A DNA stretch of 64,000 nt from Dryomyza anilis (Eukaryota > Arthropoda > Insecta > Diptera > Dryomyzidae). Under the pieces are notes generated by a model. It worked only from the letters and a program-made list of their open reading frames with translations, ran no database searches and had not been told where the DNA came from. The translations under genes and the position numbers were made by a program. The stretch is from the NCBI GenBank assembly GCA_951804985.1, contig OX638130.1, forward strand, positions 40,128,751 to 40,192,750. The letters are read 5' to 3'. The stretch's first letter is position 1, and every line of letters begins with the position of its first letter. Shown here one piece after another: positions 40,401 through 52,400 of the stretch.

Positions 40401-43400
40401 TCACTCATCCATGATTCTGCCTCTTGTGCATCAAAAAAGTATTGTTGAACCTTTTCAGATTCGATCAGATGTTTGCGACGATTTTCAATAGCATCCTTCA
40501 GTTCCTGCCATTTTTGAGTAAGATCGCGTATTAGATTTTCGAATTTCATTGCATCCTCATGTCCTTCATCAATTAACTTTCTGCCATTATTGCAAATTAA
40601 CATTATTCTTGGTTCGTGATTATCAATTTCAGTAGCCAGTGATTGATTTTTCTTTTTCAAAACATTAACATTAAACAGAGAATTTCCATAGTCGGCGGAA
40701 TTAGCAACTGGTGATTTTTCATCAATCCATAATTTCTCGTCTTCTACATCACGACAAAATTGGAATGCTTCCTTCTTCTTTTCAAGCTGCTTTTGGCGTT
40801 CTACAAGTGGTGCTTTAATTTTTTCAAATCGTTCTAAAACTGCGGTTTTTTTTGTAACAATTGGCTCAATTTTATCTTCCGACACAGTGTTTTGCAAATA
40901 TTCCGTTTGTTTATCAATTTCTTCAACTTGACGTGCTTTCACAGCCATTTGAGAATGAATAACTTGTTGTTTCTGCATTAAAATATTTACTGAAGTCAAA
41001 TCATTACCTGTGTCGGCATTAACAATTTGTTTCTCTAGATCGGTGATGTACGAATCAATATCATCACATGTTTGTTGCACGAGAACCTCACGATTGGCGT
41101 CGAATAGCATTGCACCCTTTTCCTTGGTATGTACCTCAAGATCTTCAAATTGATTAGCAAGTTCTTTCAATTTCGGTTTAATGACATCGTTGAACTCTGG
41201 CTTTTCCTTGGATAGTTCTTGCGCAGATTTTTCAGCCTCGAATAGACGCTCTTTGTTTGCAGCTATTTCAGCTTCAAACGCTTGATGTCTGGTCCATTTT
41301 GAATGAATGGTCTTCGCACTTCTATACGTTTCATCTTGGGAAGTTACATACTTTTCTTGAACCCATTGAGCAAGTTCCTCTAGATCTTGCAGGAATTCAT
41401 GTAGTTTAACTTGGTTCTTTAATTTCTCATGTTGATCTAATGCGCGCTGTCTGTTATCAATACGGCGATTACCTATATTATTGGCTCGTTTTCCAATTTT
41501 ATCAGCATCGAAATGATCTTTTTCAACAAGTGTGTCAGCCACTTGTATCAGGGTGTTAATTTTGTCATCATTGGCCTCCATGCTAGTAAGGAATGCCTCA
41601 TGTCGTTTGATCTGATTTTCAGCTTGTTCCAAATTAACAGGTGTATCATCTTTGCTTAGAAAATGTTCCTGCTGGCTGAGTAGAACTTCAGTCTGTCTCG
41701 CATCACGATTAAATAATTGCTGATCGAGACTCTGTGAAAGCAAAACTTGACGATTCTCCCACATTTGATGTAGTTCTTCCCAGCCATCTTTTAGAGCATT
41801 AAGACGTTCCCTAAGGAACATGTATTGCGGATCGTCTGAGGTATTGGATTCTGATGTTAAACGTTCACCATATTCCATCATATTCTTGTAGTCTTCTGTG
41901 TAGTTATCAATTTCTTCTCTAATTGATTGATGTTGATTTAATAATTTTTCAGCATCAGGTAAAGATGTTGGTGTATCTTCGGAAGCAACATCAGTTTGCG
42001 TTTTTGTAAGCCATGTTTGAAAATGATCTAAATCACGTAAGAATCGATGAAGGTCACCGGCTTCCTCGAGTTTTGAGTCTCTCTCTTTTAACATATGGGT
42101 TAATTGTTCCCAGATCAATTCGATTTGTCCAATGCGTTCTCTGATAATCTGTGCCTCTTCAGGGTGATCGCTCTCAATGTTATGGGCTTCTTTTTCAAGA
42201 CTAGATAATTTAGCTTGAATAGCAGCCAAATCTCTTTCCATGCCGCTTAATCGTCTTTGCAGAGTCATCACTCCTGTAAGATCCATTTCAAGTGAGTCTG
42301 TCTCTGTTAATATACGTTTTTTATCCTCAATCCAGGAGATAGTCTCACGACATTCTATATAAAATGTCTGCACTCCATGTGCAGATTTTAGGTCCTCCAT
42401 TTTAGCTTCAGCCTTTTCACGCAATGTAGACCATTCTTGGTTGAGATGGTTTTGACGTTGTAGAATTTCGTCTGAATTGGGATGTTCTACATGCAGTAAC
42501 TGTCTTGCTAGTTGATTTACAACAGCGACTCTGGATGCATTGGCATTCATTTCCTTGTCAAAACCATTATATCTGTGTTTCATAATTTCAACATCTTCGA
42601 TGTCCTTACCAGGTGTCATTGTATCAAGCATTTTTGTCTTCTCAATAATCCACTGTTCAACTCCATCAGCCTCCGACATAAGTTTATAAAGACTAAGCGC
42701 ATCCAACAACCGCTGCTTACGCAATTTGGCTAATTCTGACAACTCCTTATAACGCGTATCGATTGCATTAAGTCGTTGATTGACGTTTTCAACTTCGGCA
42801 TCGTTTAATTTCAAACTTTCGGCTTGTTTGTGAAGAGCATCAATTACTTCGGCATAGTTTTTGTGTTCATCGGCAACGTCTTTATGTTTCTTAAGCAAGG
42901 ACAGGACATTGGCTTCATCGCGCCCCACATCTTCGCTGGACACAATGCGTAATGTATCCAACATCCAATTATCGATGTCATCCGAATCGGCAAATAATTG
43001 GAAATATTCCACAGCGTTTTCTAAGCGTTGTCTTCTGTACTTTGTTAGGTCTAGAAGATGATCCCATTTAGAAAGAATTTCCTTCAATCGATCTTTAATA
43101 CGATCAGCTCCAAAGTGACCTTCCGTAATGAGTTCTGCGCCAATTTTTGCAACATTTTGTAACTGCGGATCGTGTGATGTAATTTCAGACTCCAATGCCT
43201 TATGCTTGCTTAACAATAGATTAACAGTTGTCAAATCATGCCCAATATCGTCTGCGGACACAATTTGTTCTTTTTCTTTAATCCAATTTTCCTCATCTGC
43301 AGTATCCCAATAGAACTGCCATAATTTTCTGCTCTCCTCCAAGCGACTTCTACGCTCAACTGCTAATCGCACCAGTTCTGCGTATGCATCTTCAAGCTGC

Positions 43401-46400
43401 TGCACACGACTAACAATAATTTCCGGATCACATGGTTTATAGGACTCCGGATCATCGCTTAAGAACTTTTGAGAATTTTGTACAACTAACTTCACTCGTT
43501 CACCTAATATATTTATATCAGCTTCTACTAAGGAATGTTTTTGAAGTAGATCTTCTACGCCCATCAAATGTTTGCCAAAGTCGTCCGTCATCAGAAGTTG
43601 CTTAATTTCTTCCATGCTATCCAAAATGTACAACATTTCTTGGAAGTTCTGTTGTAGCTGCAATGAAATTTCCAAACGCATTCTACGCGCACGCAACAAA
43701 TCTAATAAATAGTTCCAAAGGCGCATTACATTTTCCTTGCGCAGCAAAATTCGTTTAATGTCATGGTATCGCTCGGACTCCAACTCATCGCAGACGGCTA
43801 CAACAGCTTGCACACGTTCTTCATATGCAAAAATATCTGTTTCAATTGCCTCGTGTTTTTTCGCGGCTGCTTCAACAGCTGCGAGATCAAAACCAAAGTT
43901 ATCCTGGCTAACAAGTCTTTGGTTTTCAGAAAGCCAAGTTTCTCGCATAGAAGCCTTGCGATCAAAGCGTGCTGCTAATTGCTCCAGTTTCTCTTGACGT
44001 ATGAGCTCTTCGCGCAGAGCAAGTTCTCTTTCGTGTTCAGCTTTTTCGAGTCGCTCCCATGCTTTATTAATATCCGAAATCATTTTTCCTTCCTTTGGTA
44101 TATACGGTTTTTGATTATTAGCACGCATTTTGGACTGCAATGTAAACAAAAGAACCTCTAAATTACCCTTTTCTACGAACTTTGGAGGTTTTTCAACCGT
44201 TCTGTAATTCGAAAACTGAGACAACTGCGATTGTACGCCAGACAAAGAATTCTCAAATTCTCGTTCACCCAATGATTTAATAGTTGTTTCAATCCACTTC
44301 AATAAATCACTTGTAAAGTTCTCGTAGTCATCCATCATTTTATCATTTTCCATTGCGATTCCAACAACCTTTCCGATGCGTTTTCCTTGCACAGTCTCCT
44401 GCTTAAGCTTACTGAAGTAGTGGTAGTAAGTGACAACGTATGTGATAATTGATTTTTCATCAGGATGTTCGACGAACACATCCTCTGCGTCTAATAGCTT
44501 TGTAAGACCCAACTTATCCTCAGCCACGTCAAACGCATTATTGAGGTTTTGCATTGCATTTGTTTTCGACAACTTATCGAATTGCAACAAATCTGGCCTA
44601 TGTTTGTGGATAATTGCATTAAAAGCCAAGCCATCACGCCAGGAAGTAGTGAAGTTTCTAACATTGACATTATGATAACCGGCAGTTTTCATTTGACACC
44701 AAAGGAGCAATGCGTCTTTGGCAGATTTTGTTTCTTTATTATCAACTTCTTCAATTGTAATATCTTGAATCTGTTAAAATTAATATTCCAATTACAATAA
44801 AATATTTAAAAAAATATTCATCAATTTATCTTATAACTTAAAAGTATAGACTAAGGCCCGTTATCTCACCTCAAAAGTTAAACTTTCATAAACAGTGATT
44901 TGCTAACCTCTGATTTAATTCTAAACATGTTTAAATTTTTGATCATAACTTATCTAAATTTTATCAGCTGTACTTAAACAAGTGTAGAACTTCAAAATAA
45001 TTCTCCAATTAGAAATTAATGTCACAAAGTGAAAGGAAACATCAAAAATATAATAATAAACATAAACAAAAATTCAGTTTGCCGCAATGACTACCGAAAC
45101 TCAACTGGGCATTTTGGATTAAATGGGTAATACAGATGTCCCTTGGTGAATCGCCGCGGCCTTAATAATTTTAAATCTAATTCCGTGATTAGTTCGCTTT
45201 TTGTGTAGTGTTTTGTGATAATTTATAATGATGAATTAAAGAATTGCACTTTTCCCATTTTAAAAACGCGGAAATGTTTATTTCAATATATGTGTATCCA
45301 AAATATTCATTAAATTAATACCAAATCATATATATATGTTAAGATTATCATAGAACGATATGTTGAGAAAAGGATTGTGGTCTTGCAGTTTGTGATTTTT
45401 TTTCTCCGAATAAATTTCATATTTAGCAAAGTTTAATTTCCGTAAACACGGGCATTTCTGGGTTTAAATTTAAACATGCATCACCGAGTTAAACATTGCT
45501 ATGTTGAGATAAGTTATCGACACACAAATTTAAACATTGTTTAAACACTGTTTAGACTTAAACAATGTTCAACGTTGAGATGAGTTAACGGGCCTAAATA
45601 CATTTACAAATTAAAATGCGGAAGCAAATAATGCAAAAAAATTCAGTAAATTTAAAAATTATCTTATTTATAAAAAATAAAAATAACTTAACCCCTAAAA
45701 GCCTGACTTTTTTTTAAGAGCTGAAAAAAATGTATGTTATAGAAATCGCGATTCTGAATAACGTTTGTTTTACAACTTTTCTCATAGGTGAAATTTACCT
45801 GAATTAGGTCAAAAATACCTCGTTGGTTCCTTTCGAAACCACTGGGCACCCAGACTTCAAAATTGAAAAAGTGCATTTTGTACTTAAAAATATTTAAAGC
45901 AAAAATCAAGAAATTTTATTGTGAAAAATGGTGGATAATAAAAAAATAGAATAAAAGTATGAACATTGTTTGGAACAAACATTTTTTATATTACGAGAGA
46001 TTTGTTTAGAATGTTAACACCGCCCATGTATTTTTTGTACTCATGAACCACATTTGGACATTCAATGCTTTCCATCACCTTTTCAGTTATATTAGATCGC
46101 TCCGTGGTTCTCAGGCGTTTGATCATTGATCAAGGGATATGGCTTTACTCCGGCCATTGTTGATGTCATATTCACAATCTGTTCGAAAATCAGGTATTAT
46201 GTTGTTTGTAAACAACAAACTCAAAAAAAAAACATAACAATCTATATAATTTAACATATGCTCAATTTCGAACACCCGGTGCCTGATGGTTCCGCAAAGA
46301 ACCAACCAAAAATTCGAAAAATCCACTAAAATAAAAAATACATTTATTTCAAACACTCACAATAGCTTCTAGAGACTAGAGCGATAACGGAAATATTTTT

Positions 46401-49400
46401 TTCAGCTTCGATTACGACGAATACACCACAATAATATTTTTTTGAAAGTACGCAATTTTACAAATGTTAATTTTCTTGAGGTTGGTTGCCTTTACTCCAG
46501 TAAATATACATACAGCCGGCAAGTGAAGTTTGTTCAAACAGTGATCGGAGCAATTGGTGGCGCTTGGATCAATAAACATTTTAAAAGTAGAAGCAGGAAG
46601 ATTAAATAAAATTCGTTTAACGAAGTATTGATTTCGTCCGTTGGTTCCTGGCGGAACCAGTGGGCATTTAGGGGGTTAAAATGTTTCCAGTTTCAGGATT
46701 GTAAAAAAATGTATGACTTTTTTGAATATTAATTACCAAAATTCATATTTTAATATAAAATAGTACCAAAAATATGGACCCGCGCACATCATCTTCGCCC
46801 GTGTTAAGCACGGCTAGCCTCAAACACTTTCAATCCAAAAGTTGTGCTGCTACACAATACATTTTTATGTTTCGGACATCCCCCCGAGTACTTTAAGACC
46901 AAAATTTAAAAAATCGTAGGCAGGTTTTTTAAAGTGTCGCGGTTTAATTTTTTTTTTTGCTGTTTTTTAAAAATATTTTTTAGATTTAACTTTTGTCGTC
47001 GCTGAGGTTTACTCAGCGGTTTCCACGGTTCGGAAATAAAAGATCACAAACTTTTATTTAATTTCTTTCTTTATTCTTAAATAATCCTTCCAATAGATCC
47101 TTTCCTTGTTCCAGAGGGGGTAGTGAAGGATTGTGTGATAAATTCAACTCACTGATGTTCAAAATAAAATTAAATGTATGTGCGGTATGTGCATCATGAA
47201 TAATCTCACAAGAGATATACAAATTTAACTTTTTTTAATTAAAAAACCTTTCTAGAGTGTGTTAAACGCGAGAGAAACTGCTTTTTAATAGTCAGTTAAC
47301 AATATTAGTGAAGCTGATGACAAATTATACTATATTTTTAAAATTAATGCAACCAGAATTTCAGTATCCTTGATTAAATAATATTTTATATTCCTTAAAT
47401 TGGTGTATTGGACTACTTTTAAGTTAATTTGAAGAATAAACTTTTAAATTAATAATAAAAATAGCCACTCTTAAAATTACTTACTTACTTACTTACTTAA
47501 GCTGCAGTATTTTATAAATAAATTTATAAAATATTGAATATAGGTGCCGGGCAACAAAGGCCATTTTGCACCATTTTTTGATAATACAATTAGGTTATGA
47601 ATAAAACACCGTGTTTTATAAGCGCGCTATTTAGAAACTTGATTGTTTTATGATTGGTACAGTCTAATATTTGTTCGAGAGTCAAAGTACTTCTGGTAAG
47701 AGAACATACCCGTAGAATGTGGTCTACGGAAAGATTCATTTGACAAGTGTCACACTGCTTTTGTATTCCTTGATCAAATATGTGGTTAGTGTTAAATAGC
47801 GTTTTTCCTACTCTTAGCCTTGCCAACTTTATACATTCATCACGAGTGAATCTTGTATTATAATTTGGTCTTGTGTTTGGATTGTGTTGCCGCATGAAAG
47901 ATGTAGAGACGTTCCAGGTATCCTGATATTCTTCTCATTGCAACACTTTGTGACAAATTATCATTATAATGTCTATGCATGGGATCATGTTAATGAGAGG
48001 CATCGATATTGTGTTTTTTGCTGTTTTATCCGCGTATTCGTTCCCAGGAATACCAACATGTCCAGGTATCCAAAATAGTTTTATTTGTACATTTATATCA
48101 AGGCCAGCGATAACAAAATCGTAAAATGCGCCTTTGCTTTGCAATGCCTTAACTACACTTAGGCTATCACAGCAAATTACCGTCCTGCATTTAGATGCAA
48201 CTGCGAACTTTACAGCTTCTTGAACTGCGATTAGTTCGGCGTGAAAATGCCAGAATGGGTTGGTAAAAGCCCCTGCGATATAGTCAAAAAATTGTCTGTA
48301 GATAATTGCTTTATCACTGCGAAAGATGTTGTGCCATCCAAAAAAGAACCATCGGTGAATATTGACATTTTCGGGTCGAATTTTGACATTGCTTCAAAAA
48401 AAAAATGTTTGTATACAACGGCACTTGTGTTTGATTTGTTGTGTTTGCTTAATGTGCAATCAAAACTTATACTTGATTGATCTACGGTCGGATCACATGT
48501 CGGTTTCGTTGGAATTGGTAAATTGTTTGTACGCAGCAGCACAATTATGTGTTTAAGACCACAATATTTTTTACAAATATAATCAATATCTTCACCCAAC
48601 AGCGACCATATTGGTTCGTGAAGGGCATGTGTTGATATGGAAATTGATTTTGCAGCGAGATTTACTGACCTGCATGAAGCATCCAATCAAAACTGTGATA
48701 TCTTGCTTCTATTCGTAGGGCGTCAACTGGTGTAGGAACCAAGATACCTGCCGCTGTTCTGAAACAACTATTCAGAGCTGCATTTATTTTGTTTTTGTTC
48801 GTCTGGGATGTCCAACCGTACATTGTAAGACAATGCTGGATGGTACCTTCTGTCAAAGCACGACAAATTCCAATGGCTGTGTCTATGTGTGGACCTTTTT
48901 TTCTTGAACAGACAACTTTAAGCAAATTGTTAATTTTGTTCAGTTTAATTATAATGTTTTTAGTTTGTTCGTTCCACAACAAATTTTTTGAAAATATAAC
49001 ACCAAGAATTCTTAATTTAGATTTAATTTGAATATTTGTGTTCCTAAGCGGTATGCATGGTAATATACATTTATATCTGCCACATATGTGAATTGCTTCT
49101 GCCTTATTTGCTGGAATAACTGCTCCTGTTTCATTTGCCCATTGTCCAATTTTATTGTCCAAATGAATCAGACGGCTATTAATTTCTTCTGCTGTTCCTG
49201 ATGCTAGGGCAAAGATATTATCAGCATATATACCTATGAAATCTATACCGGCAGTGTGCCTGATGGTTTTTATTAATGTGTTTGCATAAACGTTATATAA
49301 TACCACTGATAGTGGGGAACCTTGAGGTATGCCATTTTCTAAATTAAGACTTCGTGACAAAAAACCATTAACTTTTACTGTGATTCTCCGGCGCAACAAA

Positions 49401-52400
49401 AAGGACAGAATTAGTTTGAGAAAATTTTTTGGGAATCCCCATACACTTAACTCATTTATGACATGCGTTGCTACGACCCTATCAAATGCCTTCTCCAGAT
49501 CCTCAGACAGAACTACATTATGCCTTTTTGCTAATATATTCTTTTTTAAATTTGTCTCCAGAATATGACATAATGTGTGAACACCATGGTTAGGTAAAAA
49601 TGCGTGCTGCTTTGCAAGCAATTTGTTTTTGGCGCATTTCCAAATTCTTTTGGTAATTATCTTGTCTAGTAGTTTAGACAAAACAGGAAGTAGCGATATA
49701 GGACGGTACCCCTCGAGTAAATTTTGATTTTTTTCCTGCTTTTGGTAAAGGTATTAAGCACGCGTGCTTCCAATCATGTGGATATGTACCGTTGTTTAAG
49801 ATGTTGCTGTATAATCTGCAGATGCGTTGTTTAAGTATTTGTGAAGCATTTTTTATCATTGAATATGTGATCTTATCTGTGCCGGGTGAAGTCCCTTTTG
49901 CGGTTTTGAGTGCAATATTTAATTCTGCAAAACTTACACAATCAGTCAAATGATCAAATTCGTTACCATTAGCGGGCATGTTGTCAATATCAATATTGTT
50001 TTTTTCTAAAATTAACTCAGGTTTAAATGAACTGTCAGAACCTATGGATCTCCACAGCACAACAAAAGCATTAGCAATACATTCTGGGTGAGCCAACACA
50101 GTATAGTAGGGAAATTTGATATTGACCTACATCTAATATTTTTTACTTTTTTCCATAAAAACCGAATGTCCATCGTGGGATTTAGCGAATTCAAAAAATT
50201 AACCCATGTTAGTTTTTTGGCTTGCTTACAAGCCCATTTAACTTTGGCACATGTCCTTCTGTAGTTGATTGCATTTGGTACATTTCTCGTTCTTTTCAAT
50301 ATTTTCCATGCTTGATATTTTAATCGTATTAATTTACCAATTTCGGAGTTAAACCACACCGGACTGTAACGGTTTACTGGTTTTCTACTAATGGGGATGG
50401 ATTCATTTGCAGACATCCTTAGTATTTTCTTAATCACAGCTGCTTCTTTATTTATGTTAGAGGTTTCAGAAAAAATTGCATTATACACAACTGTTTTTTG
50501 CTCAAACAAAGACCAATCTGCCTTGGAGTCCAAAAAACGCGAGATATACTTTTTTTGTGTTGGTGCTTCATTATTGCACAAAATTATTGGTATGTGATCA
50601 CATACCTCCGGCTGTGGAAAACAAGACCAGGTCAACGTAGGGGCCAGATCTGTGCTGGCCATCGCAACGTCGACTGCTGTTAATGTGTTTCTTGTGTTAA
50701 ATAGAGTAGGCGACCCATCATTTAATATAGATAGGTTGTGATCATTTGCAAAACTTTCCCATATTATGCCACTGTTGGATGTGGCTTGTGAACCCCATAA
50801 CGTGTTTTGTGAATTTAAGTCACCAAGCAATAGATGGTGACCTCTAAAATTATGAATTTCAGCGACTAGCTGAGGTGTTAAATAAATGTCTCTCTCTTTA
50901 TAAATATTCGTAATGTTCAGGTCGACCATACCGTGCACGGTGATTGATTGAAAAATAAGATTGTTTGTGGAAACTTTGTGTTGTGATGCATTTATAGTAT
51001 TTTTAACAAAAATTGCTATACCTGACTTGGCATAGGAATAGTCTTTAATAAAGTGAAATACATTGTACTGTGGAAGATGTAAAAATTTCAAGTTTTTGTA
51101 TATGGTGTGTGTTTCTTGTAATGCGATTATATCAGGGTTGTGCTTGGATATTAGTAGTTCTAAGGCGTATTTATTATTAGTGAAACCTTGTATGTTCCAC
51201 TGCAAAATTTTTAAATTTAAACCTATATCCATTTTTAAATATAAATCATACAAACATTACTTGTGAGTTTTTGTTTTATTGTTGCTTTGGGATGATTGGA
51301 GTTTATGTAGTGTATTTGGTGTAATAATTGTACTTAATTGTGGGAATTTTTCATAGAGAGATGATCTGGGTGGTGAATTGCTATCTATAGTGTCCATGTT
51401 ATCTATGTTATTGGTTGCTGTGTCTGCTAAGTTTTGCAGCTCTGTTAGTGTTGTTTGTGTTCGTGCATTTGGTGATTTTTGGTCGTTGTTTTTCGTTGTT
51501 TTAATATTGGTGTTGTTATTGTTCAAGTTATTTGTTTTGCTTTTGGAGTTGGTTGGATTTTCGAGTGTAATTGGTGTTGTTGTTTGAGTTGTGTGGGGTT
51601 TATTTTGTTGGTTGTTTTTAACTGTGTTGTTTGATGTTGTTGGGTTTCTTACAATATCGGCCATCGATCTTGCTTTTGTTGAACTTTTATGAGACTTGAT
51701 TTTATGTGCATCGGGGTTACTGTTGAAAACCGTCCATGCCTCTCTAGCGTTGCAACGTCTATCATTTTTCATTTTTATTTTATTTACTGCCTTATGTTTC
51801 AAAAAAGTGGGACAGTCACCATCATAAGAAGTGTGTGTGTTATTGTCGCAATTGACACAAAATTTATTTGTGCAATCCTCGCATGTATGGGCGATTCCAC
51901 ATTCCCTACAAGCCTTAACATTTCTGCAGCGATTCTTTGTATGACCAAGCTTTTGACAGTTAACGCAGCGCATCGGATTTGGGATGTATTCATCCACCCG
52001 TACACTTTCCCAGCCTATTTTTATTTTTTGAGGACGATGGATTAAATCAAAAGTAATCACAGCCGCCCCCGTAGGCAACAGCGCGCCGTTGACATTTTTC
52101 ATGAACTTCCTGACTGCGATGATTTTTTGATTTTTTAAATGTTCAATCAGTTCATTCTCGGGTATATCAATTATATTTTTTGAATAAATTCTGCCTTGTG
52201 TTGAGTTCAGTGTTTTATGTGAAGATACCTTAACTGGTATGACATCTACATAAGAGGCCTTAAGGAAAATTTCAGCAGATTTCAAGTTGTTTACTTTAAT
52301 CATGAGATCACCGGATCTTAGTTCGGTAACCTCAGAGTATTCGCGTGAAATGAAATTGAGTCCTTTTTCTATATGAAACGCATTATACGACGATAGAGAA

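Noticed and set aside
42512..44800. Plus-strand frames opposite beta-Spec exon 2
   Set aside because: Shadows of the coding exon; no domain and no splice or start context.
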